Below are positions 1 through 7,677 of a DNA stretch of 8,984 bases, piece after piece. Under the pieces are notes generated by a model, which saw nothing but the letters and a program-made list of their open reading frames with translations, had not been told where the DNA came from and did not search any database. Location: NCBI GenBank assembly GCA_028865585.1, contig JAGWJU010000035.1, forward strand, positions 1 to 8,984. The letters run 5' to 3'. This DNA is from Elusimicrobiota bacterium (GTDB lineage Bacteria > Elusimicrobiota > Elusimicrobia > UBA1565 > UBA9628). Position 1 is the stretch's first letter. Each line of letters opens with the position of its first letter. Position numbers and translations under genes: made by a program.

Positions 1-187
1 AGCTCAGCAGCCAGGCGTGCGTGAAGCCTTCCAAGCCTTGAAGCGAGTGGTGCGGTGAGAACTTGGCGAAGACCTTGAGCTTGGCCCGCGCGGCAGGCGC
101 GATGCGCGGCTGGCGCGGCGTGCCGAATTTTTCCTGAAAGCACGACTCCAGGATTCCCAGGGCTTGCAGGAGAGGTTTTTTCCGCAT
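1..187 (-). CDS. trmO: TrmO (TsaA/YaeB family) tRNA m6t6A37 methyltransferase, N-terminal fragment
   Basis: Only 62 residues are in the window; the rest lies beyond the left edge. Residues 12-27 contain the family signature SCFQEKFGTPRQP, closely matching the SPYKEKFAVPRQP stretch of E. coli YaeB/TrmO, and residues 50-60 read QGLEGFTHAWL, the usual GLExFSHxW block. TrmO methylates N6 of t6A at position 37 of tRNA-Thr using S-adenosylmethionine, which fine-tunes decoding in the cytoplasm. The start at 187 is chosen because a TAGGGG ribosome-binding site lies 8 bases before it; an in-frame ATG at 208 would leave that site inside the gene. It follows the HEPN gene by about 40 bases on the same strand and may be co-transcribed with it. 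Family assignment is firm; completeness cannot be judged. Confidence 0.85.
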   Translation of the reverse strand, partial: MRKKPLLQALGILESCFQEKFGTPRQPRIAPAARAKLKVFAKFSPHHSLQGLEGFTHAWLLS

Positions 188-195
188 GGCGTCGT

Positions 196-201
196 CCCCT
201 A
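196..201 (-). promoter_or_regulatory. Ribosome-binding site choosing the trmO start
   Basis: On the minus strand this reads TAGGGG, 8 bases before the ATG at 187. It lies downstream of the alternative in-frame ATG at 208 and so favours the shorter protein. Confidence 0.5.
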
Positions 202-229
202 CGATCATAGAACAAAACGCGGCGCGCGG

Positions 230-673
230 CTATCGCGCCAGCCGCGGGTGCCGGGCGCGGATAAAGTCTTGGATGAAATTCGCGAACGACTGCGCCTCGC
301 GGAGGAGCTCCGAGGACTCCAGCTCCGAGGCCACGTCGGCGCCCAAGTACTCCGCCAGATTCCTTTTCGAGCGGCAGTCGTCCAGGTAGTCGAGGACGTG
401 GTGGCTTTCCTTGGGCAGAATATGGCGCAAGGCCTGGAAAACGGTGTGGTGGTGGCCTTGCCCGGAGGTGCGGTAGCCCTCGGCGGCCAGGCAGGCCCGG
501 CCGGCTTGCAGCGCGGCGTTATAGGCGGTGGCAAAGCGCCTGTCGCCCGAGAGCCCGCGGACGCGGGCGTCGGCCAAGTCGCGCTTGACGACCGCGAAGA
601 GCCCGCGAATCTCCCCGGCCGAGGCCTTATGGCGCTTGAGCCTCCCCGCGCTTAAGAATTCCCGCAAGCTCAT
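230..673 (-). CDS. HEPN-like helical protein, partner of the nucleotidyltransferase upstream
   Basis: A 147-residue, probably all-helical cytoplasmic protein. Residues 43-80 carry a pattern typical of HEPN proteins next to nucleotidyltransferases: GDRRFATAYNAALQ, AAEGYR and GHHHTVFQAL. A later segment, RSKRNLAEY (residues 101-109), sits where HEPN nucleases have their R-x4-6-H motif. Here R104-N105 is followed by Y109 rather than histidine, so RNase activity is uncertain. I recognise the superfamily by pattern, probably close to the SAV_6107-like or UPF0332 groups, not a named protein. It overlaps the end of the nucleotidyltransferase gene by 47 bases, and no good ribosome-binding site precedes its ATG, so translation is probably coupled. 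Known MNT/HEPN pairs are toxin-antitoxin modules in which the nucleotidyltransferase can AMPylate the HEPN partner; applying that here is inference. A substrate-binding helper role is an alternative. Confidence 0.7.
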   Translation of the reverse strand: MSLREFLSAGRLKRHKASAGEIRGLFAVVKRDLADARVRGLSGDRRFATAYNAALQAGRACLAAEGYRTSGQGHHHTVFQALRHILPKESHHVLDYLDDCRSKRNLAEYLGADVASELESSELLREAQSFANFIQDFIRARHPRLAR

Positions 674-1244
674 CGTCCGAGCCCAGGAGGAAGATTTTCG
701 GGCCGCCGAAGACGCCCTTTAAGAACGAGGCGCCCTTCTTGAGGCGCTTGCGGGCCTCGCCGGCCGAAAAGCGCGACGTGTTGATTTCCCGGTTGAGCGC
801 GGCCTTGGCCTTGGCCAGCGCCTTGTGAAGAGCCGGGCCCGAGACCGAACCCAGAATGAAGAGATCTAAGTCGCTTCCGGGCGTCTCTTCTCCCCGTGCG
901 ACCGAGCCGTAGACGAAGGCGGCGTGGATGCCGGGCAGCGAAGCCAGGGCGGCGCGCAGCGCGTCGCCCAAGCCCGCGGTCTTCAAGGCGATGGCCTTGA
1001 GCTCCGGGTAGAGGGGAAACGCGCGGTTGACCTCCATGTAGCGCCGGTTGCCGGAGGCCGCGCCCTTTAAAAAGCCCAGGCGCTCGAGGCGGTCCAGCTC
1101 CTGCTTGACCGCGCGGACGTCGGTCCCGGTCAGGCGGGAGACTTCCCGCAGGTAAAGGCGCTGCCCCGGCCGCAGCGCGAACGCGGCGATGACGCGCGCC
1201 CGCGCGCGCGAGGAAAAGAGCTCTTCCATGAGCGGGACCGCCAT
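627..1244 (-). CDS. Winged-helix DNA-binding domain fused to a minimal nucleotidyltransferase (MNT)
   Basis: A 205-residue, two-domain protein. Residues 8-72 form an ArsR-like winged helix: LYLREVSRLTG, then a recognition-helix-like VRAVKQELDRLERLGFL and a wing ending NRRYMEVN. Residues 95-190 are a polymerase-beta-type nucleotidyltransferase with the core GSVARGEETPGSDLDLFI; G113-S114 bind nucleotide and D125/D127 are the metal-binding pair. The C-terminal segment GPKIFLLG is usual for this group. Such proteins transfer NMP to a partner and, in MNT/HEPN systems, act as antitoxin. The DNA-binding domain suggests that it also represses its own promoter, whose palindrome lies directly upstream. 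The ATG at 1244 is only about 4 bases from the predicted transcription start, so a leaderless message is possible. The in-frame ATG at 1229 (MEELF) is the alternative and has only a weak GGCGG-like site. Domain calls are firm; the antitoxin role is inferred. Confidence 0.82.
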   Translation of the reverse strand: MAVPLMEELFSSRARARVIAAFALRPGQRLYLREVSRLTGTDVRAVKQELDRLERLGFLKGAASGNRRYMEVNRAFPLYPELKAIALKTAGLGDALRAALASLPGIHAAFVYGSVARGEETPGSDLDLFILGSVSGPALHKALAKAKAALNREINTSRFSAGEARKRLKKGASFLKGVFGGPKIFLLGSDDELAGILKRGEAQAP

Positions 1245-1247
1245 AGT

Positions 1248-1285
1248 GTTGTTTATTATACAACGATTGTTGTATAAATATCAAC
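1248..1285. promoter_or_regulatory. Near-palindromic operator over the wHTH-MNT promoter
   Basis: The core is a perfect inverted repeat with 9-base arms, TTATACAAC (1256-1264) and GTTGTATAA (1269-1277), around the spacer GATT. The symmetry continues outward: GTTGT at 1248-1252 faces TCAAC at 1281-1285, matching at four of five positions. The same stretch can be read as two related 17-mers centred at 1256 and 1277, 21 bp or two helical turns apart. It spans the -10 box, the spacer and most of the -35 box, so a bound dimer or tetramer would block RNA polymerase. The winged helix encoded immediately downstream is the obvious candidate ligand (inference). Confidence 0.7.
1255..1284 (-). promoter_or_regulatory. 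Sigma-70-type promoter of the wHTH-MNT/HEPN pair
   Basis: Read on the minus strand, TTGATA (1279-1284) and TATAAT (1255-1260) are separated by 18 bases, a near-consensus housekeeping promoter in an AT-rich island within GC-rich DNA. The expected transcription start is near 1248, about 4 bases before the ATG at 1244, which leaves no room for a ribosome-binding site unless the ATG at 1229 is used. Confidence 0.72.
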
Positions 1286-1303
1286 AACCATTGGGCGGCC
1301 GAG

Positions 1304-1326
1304 CCGGGCGTCTTTCCCATGCCCGG
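1304..1326. repeat. Short inverted repeat between argS and the wHTH-MNT promoter
   Basis: Arms CCGGGC (1304-1309) and GCCCGG (1321-1326) surround an 11-base loop. It lies downstream of argS in the reading direction. A T-run on the minus strand at 1345-1350 comes before, not after, the hairpin, so this is not a canonical intrinsic terminator. It may be chance in GC-rich DNA. No convincing argS terminator was found in 1286-1380. Confidence 0.25.
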
Positions 1327-1380
1327 TCTACGAGCGGAGGCTTAAAAAAGTTCCTTGGCAAAGCCGCGCGGGAGGCGGGG

Positions 1381-3033
1381 CTACATTTCCTGCGGGGCCG
1401 ACACGCCCAGAAGCCCCAGGCCCTGCGCCACCACGTCCCGCGTCCCGGCGCACAAGAGGAGCCGCGCGCGGGACAAGTCCGGGTTGGCCGCGTCGTTGAC
1501 GCGGCACTTTTCGTAGAAGGAATGATAGACCCCGGCGAGTTCGAGCACGTAGTTGGCCAGCGGGTGCGGCGAGAGCTCCTTCTCGCAGGACTTGAGCGCC
1601 GCTGGAAACCAGGCGATTTTGGCCATCAGGGCGCGCTCCTCGGGCGCCGCCAAGAGGCGCGCGTCGGGCGCGGGCAAGGCGGCGCCCGTAGGCAAGATGC
1701 CCTGCTTGGCGGCTTCGCGGAAGATGGAGCAGATGCGCGCGTGCACGTACTGGCAGTAGTAGACCGGGTTGTCCGAGGACTGCTTCTTGGCCAGTTCCAA
1801 ATCGAAGTTCAGGTGCGAATCGGGCGTGCGCAGGGCGAAGAAGAAACGGCAGGCGTCCGTGCCCGCCTCCTCCATGACTTCGCGCAGGGACACGAAGGTG
1901 CCCGCGCGTTTGGACATCTTGACGGCTTCTTGCCCGCGGTAGAGATGGATGAGCTGGTGCACGATGGCGTGGCAGGAGTCCGGGTCGCGGCCCAGGGCCG
2001 CGATGGCGGCTTTTAGGCGCGGCACGTAGCCGTGGTGGTCCGCGCCGAAGATGTCGATGAGCTCCGCGTAGCCGCGGTCGTACTTGGTCTTGTGGTAGGC
2101 GATGTCCGGCAGAAAATAGGTCGGCCGCCCGTCCGAACGCACGAGCACGCGGTCCTTGTCGTCGCCCGCCTTCTCGTCGCTTGAGGTGCCCAGCCACAGG
2201 GCGGACTCCTTCTCGTAGACCATGCCGCGGTCCTTCAGGAACTGCAGGGTCTTCTCGACCGCGCCCGAGGCGTGGAGCTCGCTTTCCTTGAACCAGCGGT
2301 CGAAGCTCACGCGGAAATCGTCCATGTCCTTCTTGTGGGACGCCAACAGCGTGTCCATGGCCCAGCGGCCGAACTCGTCCGCGCCCCAGGACTTGGCCGC
2401 CTCCGGCAGCCGCGCCGCCAGGTCCTTGAGGTAGTCGCCCTGGTAGCCGCCCTCGGGCACCTGCGCGGGCCGGCCGTGCAGCTCGTCGTAGCGGGCCTTC
2501 AAGGACTCTCCCAAAAGGGTCACGCGCGCGCCCGCGTCGTTGACGTAGTACTCGGCCCAGACCTCGTGGCCGATGCGGCGCAGGATGCGGACCATGGCGT
2601 CGCCCAAAGTCGCGCCGCGGCCCGAGGCCATGTGCAAAGGGCCCGTGGGGTTGGCGGAGACGAATTCGGCCAGGATTTTCCGGGGCTTGGCCTCGGCGTC
2701 GCGGCCGTAGCCCTCGGGCGCGAGCGTGACGGCTTTGACGTTGGCGCACAAGGCCGAGGTCTTCAAAGCGATGTTGATGAAGCCCGGAGGAGCCGCAACG
2801 GCGCTCTCGATTTCCGGGATGTCCTTAAAGCGCGCGGCCAAGTCCTTGGCCACGCCCATGGGGTTCTTGCGCAGGCGCTTGCCCAGGACCATGGGCCAGG
2901 GCAGGCTGACCTCGGCTTTGACGTGCGGCGGGGGCGCGGCCAGGGCCAGCCCCTCGGGCGCCTCGACGCCGGCCTCCTTGGCCCAGGCGGCCGCGCGCTC
3001 CAAGAGCGCCTTGCGCAGAGAATCCAGGATCAC
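1381..3033 (-). CDS. argS: Arginyl-tRNA synthetase
   Basis: A 550-residue class I aminoacyl-tRNA synthetase that charges tRNA-Arg with arginine using ATP. It has the ArgRS-specific N-terminal domain (about residues 1-90) and a Rossmann catalytic core with EFVSANPTGPLHMASGRG (residues 123-140), EYYVNDAG, the FGADHHGYVPRLKAAI segment and the KMSKR loop (372-376). The all-helical DALR anticodon-binding domain spans about 430-550. Length is normal for a bacterial ArgRS. The HIGH motif reads HMAS (134-137), with serine in place of the second histidine. The GTG start at 3033 is chosen because GGGGAGGT lies 6 bases upstream and the protein then begins (M)ILDSLRKALLER as the family does; the longer frame to 3165 only reads through rsfS. 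The start overlaps the rsfS stop as GTGA, so translation is coupled and argS is the last gene of the operon. Confidence 0.96.
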   Translation of the reverse strand: MILDSLRKALLERAAAWAKEAGVEAPEGLALAAPPPHVKAEVSLPWPMVLGKRLRKNPMGVAKDLAARFKDIPEIESAVAAPPGFINIALKTSALCANVKAVTLAPEGYGRDAEAKPRKILAEFVSANPTGPLHMASGRGATLGDAMVRILRRIGHEVWAEYYVNDAGARVTLLGESLKARYDELHGRPAQVPEGGYQGDYLKDLAARLPEAAKSWGADEFGRWAMDTLLASHKKDMDDFRVSFDRWFKESELHASGAVEKTLQFLKDRGMVYEKESALWLGTSSDEKAGDDKDRVLVRSDGRPTYFLPDIAYHKTKYDRGYAELIDIFGADHHGYVPRLKAAIAALGRDPDSCHAIVHQLIHLYRGQEAVKMSKRAGTFVSLREVMEEAGTDACRFFFALRTPDSHLNFDLELAKKQSSDNPVYYCQYVHARICSIFREAAKQGILPTGAALPAPDARLLAAPEERALMAKIAWFPAALKSCEKELSPHPLANYVLELAGVYHSFYEKCRVNDAANPDLSRARLLLCAGTRDVVAQGLGLLGVSAPQEM

Positions 3034-3381
3034 GCGCGGACCTCCCCGGGTTTTTCCCAGGCGACGCGCGCGGCGTCGTGGTGGAGCTTCTCGAGGGCGT
3101 AGAACTCGCGCGTTTCGGGCGTCATGACGTGAACGAGGATTTTGCCGAAATCGATGATGCGCCAATGGTCGCTGCGCGGCCGGGTCTTGCGCAGGATGGG
3201 AAAGCCCAGGGTCTGCGCGGCCTCCTTGACCGCGAGTTCCAGGGTCTCCAGGTGCGGCCGGGAGAGCGCCGAGACGATGACGATGTAGTCCGACACCGGG
3301 TTTTTGCGGCCCAGGCGCAGGACCAGCACGTCCTCGCCCTTTTTGTCCGCCGCGGCTTGCGCCAGCGCCGCGGCCAGCATT

Positions 3382-3395
<14 letters not shown>
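3030..3395 (-). CDS. rsfS: Ribosomal silencing factor RsfS (Iojap/DUF143)
   Basis: A 121-residue protein covering the whole Oligomerization/RsfS domain. Visible signatures are ADKKGEDVLVLRLG near the start, VSDYIVIVSALSRPHLE in the middle, and DHWRIIDFGKILVHVMTPETREFYALEKL, the usual W-DfG-vHv-R-fY-LE pattern, near the C-terminus. RsfS binds ribosomal protein L14 (uL14) on the free 50S subunit and blocks joining with 30S, lowering translation when nutrients are scarce. The GTG at 3395 is preferred because it gives the N-terminal length seen in B. subtilis YqeL. An ATG at 3380, one base after the pilT stop, would cost five residues and is a real alternative. Neither has a clear ribosome-binding site, so translation is probably coupled to pilT (14-base overlap). 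Location near nadD and a LytR-type gene matches the common bacterial neighbourhood of rsfS. Confidence 0.93.
3040..3047 (-). promoter_or_regulatory. Ribosome-binding site fixing the GTG start of argS
   Basis: The minus strand reads GGGGAGGT, ending 6 bases before the GTG at 3033. It is the strongest Shine-Dalgarno sequence in the window and decides the start in favour of 550 residues. Confidence 0.75.
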
Positions 3396-4463
<1,068 letters not shown>

Positions 4464-4485
<22 letters not shown>

Positions 4486-5438
4486 GAGCCTGTCTCCTTG
4501 GCGGCTTGCGCGCAGTCCGCGCCCAAAATCACGCTGACGTCCACCAGCCGGCCGGGGTCCACCCGCGTCAGCACCTCGGCCGACGGGCACGAGAGCATGC
4601 GCTTGACGGCCCGGGCGTTCTGGATGCGCCCGGTGCGGTCGTAGACCACGGTGCGGGCGCCGTCCTTAGCCGCGTTGCTCTCGCTGACCACATCGGCGCC
4701 CCGCGATCTTAGAATTTTTGTCGCGTCCAAAGCGAGGTTGGGGATGCCGGCCGCGTTCTCGATTTCAACCGTCACGGGGCCGCGGTGCATGGCGGGCTCC
4801 TGCCCCGAGACCAGGCGCCCGAAAAAGTCGTAGACCACGTCCTGCCGGTCCGGCAGCCAGGCCGGCACGGCGTTTTCCTTCGGAATCTGGGAGAGGCGCA
4901 GCGCCAGGAACAGGCGGTCCAAGCCGCTCAAGCCGCGCGCCGTCGTGGGCGCTGCGAGCAGGTTGCGCACCGGCCGCCGGACCCAGGCCAGCGCCTGCAG
5001 GGGCGGCATGTCCCCGGCCTCGACCGGGGCGATGCCGCGGAGAAAAACGGGCTTTTCCTGCGCGAGCGCGGGAACGCGCGCGAGCCACGCGCCCGCGGCG
5101 GCGGCTTCGGCCTCCGCGGCGCGCTCGGGAATGCCGTGGCGCGAAAAATCATGGGCGTAGAAATAATCCAGCGAGCGCCATTTGTCGACCAGCGTGCCGC
5201 CCGGAAGATAGACCGTCTCGACCGAGGGCTTGCGCGGGTCATAGACCCCCAGGAAGAGCTCCGGCGGGCCCTGCACGGTGGTCGAGTCGAGCGCGAGAAA
5301 GAAGAGCCAGGGCTTTTTGGCGCGCGCGGCCTCGGCCATGGGCGAGCGGCTCTCCAGAAATCCCACGAGCCCCACCGCGCCCATGAGCGCCAGGCCCAAA
5401 GCGCGCTCGATGAGCGTTAAGCGGCGATGCCGTTCCAT
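4464..5438 (-). CDS. Membrane-anchored LytR C-terminal domain protein with a degenerate LCP-like region
   Basis: A 324-residue protein. After a basic N-terminus (MERHRR) one hydrophobic helix at about residues 12-28 should anchor it in the inner membrane with the rest outside. Residues 44-84 (LFFLALDS, LFLGVYDP and ETVYLPGGTLV) resemble the first strands of LytR-CpsA-Psr phosphotransferases, but the catalytic-type aspartate and arginine residues expected there (as in an S-x-PRDT stretch) are missing. Residues about 222-308 match the LytR_C fold: VTVEIENAAGIPNLA, then ATKILRSRGADVV and LVDVSVILGADC. True LCP enzymes attach glycopolymers to peptidoglycan; this protein probably lacks that activity, and its role is unknown. 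LytR-type genes between nadD/yqeK and rsfS are common in bacteria. The ATG at 5438 lies inside the end of nadD (22-base overlap) without a clear ribosome-binding site, suggesting coupled translation. The longer frame upstream is nadD shadow. Confidence 0.75.
4494..4499 (-). promoter_or_regulatory. Ribosome-binding site fixing the pilT start
   Basis: The minus strand reads AAGGAG, 8 bases before the ATG at 4485. It lies inside the end of the preceding LytR_C gene and supports the 367-residue PilT start. Confidence 0.7.
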
Positions 5439-6553
5439 AGAGAGACCGTGAGCGGATGAATCCAGGAGCCGCGCGCAAGCGCGTGCGCGATTTTGGCCTG
5501 CAGGCAGGCGGAAAAGGCCGCGTCCAAGTCTTCCTGCGCCAGGCGGCGAATGGCGGGCGCCTCGCGGTAGCTGCGGTCCGGCGAGGACGCGTCGGCCACG
5601 TAGAGAACGCGGTCGAGCAAAGTCATGTTCGTCCCGCCCAACGTGTGCCGCCGCACGGCTTGAAGGACGGCGGGACTGCCCAACCCGCGGCGCTTGGCCA
5701 AGTCCTCGCTGATGTAGGCGTGGAGCAGCATGGGCTGGCGGCGGGCGATGTCGTCTCGGCAAGGCACGCTCAAGCGGCGCGCGCGGGCGTAGGCGGGCAT
5801 CTTGGGCACGGGAATCGAGCGGCCGAAATCGTGCAGAAGCCCGGCCAGGCGCGCTTGGTCCTGGTCCGCGCCCCAAATGTGCGCCAACTCCTGCGCCCAG
5901 CCGGCCACGGCCAAGGTGTGCGCGAAGCGCTCGGGAGATAAAGAAGATTTCAATTCCGCCAGCAGCGAAAGCCCGTAGAGCTTGCGCGTGTCGATGCGCT
6001 TGGCCACGGAGCCCACCAGCCAGCGGCGGGCGTCCTGGCCCAAAGCCAGCATGGCGCGCAGTTTCGTGGAGGAAATATCCGGCATCTTGCCGGAAATTTT
6101 GGCGAAAAATTTGGGGATGCCTTTGGATGCGCCCGGGCGCGCCGCGCTCCACCAGCGGCAGGCGGCCTTTAATTCGCGCGTGTTCTTCCAGCGCTCGAAG
6201 CTCGCGGCCGAGTCCGCGCCCACGGCGAAGTGGAACTCCGCGCCGGGGTGTTGTTGGCGCAGGCGGCGCAGGGTTTCGCAGGTGTAGACCTTGCGGCGGC
6301 TCAAGATTTCTCCGGCGTCGAGGCGAACGAGGCGCTTCAAGCGCTTGGGCAGCGGCGCGATGAGCCCCAGGCGCGCCAACTCCAAGCGCTCCCTGGCCGG
6401 AGCCTCGGGCTCACCTTTGAGCGGCGCCTGGTACGCCGGGACGACCAGCGCCAGGTCGGGCTTTATGCGGCGCAGCGCCGCGGTGAAGAGCGCCAGGTGC
6501 CCAATGTGCGGCGGGTCGAAGCTGCCGCCCAGGACGAGGATTTTTTCGCGCAT
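5417..6553 (-). CDS. nadD: Fusion of nicotinate-nucleotide adenylyltransferase (NadD) and YqeK-like HD phosphohydrolase
   Basis: A 378-residue bifunctional protein. Residues 1-195 are NadD: GGSFDPPHIGH (9-19) holds the nucleotidyltransferase HxGH motif, followed by VVPAYQAPLKG, FHFAVGADSA and the C-terminal ISSTKLR (160-166). NadD joins NaMN and ATP to make deamido-NAD in the cytoplasm. Residues about 203-378 are an HD domain of the YqeK type: RFAHTLAVAGWAQELA, LAGLLHDFGR with H241-D242, LLHAYISEDLA, RRHTLGGTNM and VLYVADASSPDRSY. H212, H241, D242, H279, H303 and D321 are the likely metal ligands. YqeK enzymes hydrolyse Ap4A symmetrically to ADP. In many bacteria nadD and yqeK are adjacent separate genes; here one frame spans both with no stop. 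It starts 11 bases after the dehydrogenase stop and overlaps the next gene by 22 bases. No clear ribosome-binding site precedes the ATG at 6553. Confidence 0.92.
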   Translation of the reverse strand: MREKILVLGGSFDPPHIGHLALFTAALRRIKPDLALVVPAYQAPLKGEPEAPARERLELARLGLIAPLPKRLKRLVRLDAGEILSRRKVYTCETLRRLRQQHPGAEFHFAVGADSAASFERWKNTRELKAACRWWSAARPGASKGIPKFFAKISGKMPDISSTKLRAMLALGQDARRWLVGSVAKRIDTRKLYGLSLLAELKSSLSPERFAHTLAVAGWAQELAHIWGADQDQARLAGLLHDFGRSIPVPKMPAYARARRLSVPCRDDIARRQPMLLHAYISEDLAKRRGLGSPAVLQAVRRHTLGGTNMTLLDRVLYVADASSPDRSYREAPAIRRLAQEDLDAAFSACLQAKIAHALARGSWIHPLTVSLWNGIAA

Positions 6554-6564
6554 CGGCCGCGCGG

Positions 6565-7608
6565 CTAGAGGGTCTTCATGTCGATGGAGAAGCGGTAGCG
6601 CACGTCGCCCTTGGCCAGGCGCGCGTACGCGGCGTTCACGTCCTTAATCGAGATTGTCTCCACGTCGGCCGCGACCCGGTTCTTCGCGCAGAAATCGAGC
6701 ATCTCCTGGGTCTCGGCGATGCCGCCGATCAAGGAGCCCGCGATGAAGCGCCGCCCGCCGATCATCGGCATGACCGGCAGGGCCAGGGGCTCGGGTGAGG
6801 CGCCCATCAAGGCCAGCGTGCCCTCGCGGCGCAACAAGCCCAGCATGGCGCCCAAGTCGTGCTTGCCTGAGACGGTGTCGAGGATGAGATCCAGGTGGCC
6901 GGCCAGGGACTGCATGGTGGCCGCGTCCGAGGTGAGCAGGAAGGCGTGCGCGCCCAGGCGCTTGGCGTCGGCCTCTTTGGATTTGGAGCCGCTCAACACG
7001 AACACCTCGGCGCCCATCGCGGCCGCGAGCTTGACGCCCATGTGGCCCAAGCCGCCCAGGCCCAGCACGCCCACGCGCGAGCCTTTGCCCGCGCCGAAGC
7101 GCTTTAAAGGGGAATAGGTGGTGATGCCGGCGCACAACAGCGGCGCGGCGGCGTTTAACTGCATCTTGGGGTCGATTTTGAGCGCGAAGGCCTCGTCGAC
7201 CACGATTTGCGACGAGTAGCCGCCGTAGGTGGGCGTGACGCCGTCTTTCTCGGTGCTGTTGTAGGTGAAGGACACGCGGCCCTCGCAGTGCTGCTCCAGG
7301 TTCGCGCGGCAGCTGGGGCAGGTGCGGCAGGAGTCGACCAGGCAGCCCACGCCCGCCGAGTCGCCCACCTTGAGCTTGGTGACCTTCTTGCCCACGCGCG
7401 AGACCTTGCCCGCGATTTCGTGCCCCGGGACCATGGGGAAGGCCGCGCCGCCCCACTCGTCCATAACCTGGTGGAGGTCCGAATGGCAGATGCCGCAGTA
7501 GGCGATGTCGATGACCACGTCCTTGTCGCCCGGATCGCGGCGTTTGAAGGAAAATGGTTCCAGCTCGGCTTTGGCGCTTTTTGCGGCGTATCCGCGGACC
7601 TCGAACAT
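6565..7608 (-). CDS. yahK: Zinc-dependent NADP-type alcohol dehydrogenase, YahK/cinnamyl-alcohol dehydrogenase family
   Basis: A 347-residue medium-chain dehydrogenase, similar along its whole length to E. coli YahK, including AYCGICHSDLHQV, PLLCAGITTYSPL, GGLGHMG and AGSLIGGIAETQEMLDFC. The catalytic zinc ligands are C41, H63 (PGHEIAG) and C159; the structural zinc ligands are C94, C97, C100 and C108. The Rossmann loop GLGGLGHMG spans 183-191. The strand after it ends FVLSGSKSK with no acidic residue, which fits NADP(H). These enzymes reversibly reduce a broad range of aldehydes to alcohols in the cytoplasm; the physiological substrate cannot be read from sequence. The start has AAGGGGG 7 bases upstream (7616-7622). 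It appears to be the first gene of the run leading to nadD, lytR_C, pilT, rsfS and argS, separated from nadD by 11 bases. Confidence 0.93.
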   Translation of the reverse strand: MFEVRGYAAKSAKAELEPFSFKRRDPGDKDVVIDIAYCGICHSDLHQVMDEWGGAAFPMVPGHEIAGKVSRVGKKVTKLKVGDSAGVGCLVDSCRTCPSCRANLEQHCEGRVSFTYNSTEKDGVTPTYGGYSSQIVVDEAFALKIDPKMQLNAAAPLLCAGITTYSPLKRFGAGKGSRVGVLGLGGLGHMGVKLAAAMGAEVFVLSGSKSKEADAKRLGAHAFLLTSDAATMQSLAGHLDLILDTVSGKHDLGAMLGLLRREGTLALMGASPEPLALPVMPMIGGRRFIAGSLIGGIAETQEMLDFCAKNRVAADVETISIKDVNAAYARLAKGDVRYRFSIDMKTL

Positions 7609-7615
7609 GTGCGTG

Positions 7616-7622
7616 CCCCCTT
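7616..7622 (-). promoter_or_regulatory. Ribosome-binding site of the alcohol dehydrogenase
   Basis: The minus strand reads AAGGGGG, 7 bases before the ATG at 7608. The promoter serving this gene is less clear: TAAAAT at 7661-7666 is a possible -10 box but has no recognisable -35 box at the right distance. Confidence 0.6.
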
Positions 7623-7677
7623 GATGACTTTTGCCGCGCGACGGCTCCGCGGCGGAATTTATTTTAGAACATTTCGC

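Noticed and set aside
1194..1212. Alternating GC tract (Z-DNA-like).
   Set aside because: It is inside the wHTH-MNT coding region encoding Arg/Ala repeats, ordinary for this base composition.
1304..1350. Hairpin plus a T-run as an intrinsic terminator after argS.
   Set aside because: In the minus-strand direction the T-run precedes the hairpin, so the order is wrong for a Rho-independent terminator.
1189..3102. Long plus-strand frames opposite argS (1189-2016 and 2272-3102) and a 473-residue minus-strand frame at 1328-2749.
   Set aside because: They are rich in Arg, Ala, Gly and Pro, show no family motif, and lie across the firmly identified argS. They are byproducts of high GC.
3033..3165. 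Longer ArgRS start at 3165.
   Set aside because: The extra residues are Arg-rich, lie wholly within rsfS and match no ArgRS; the GTG at 3033 has a strong ribosome-binding site and a family-like N-terminus.
4718..5420. Plus-strand frames of 222 and 211 residues opposite the LytR_C gene.
   Set aside because: Pro/Arg/Ala-rich without domains, antisense to a gene with a membrane helix and LytR_C motifs.
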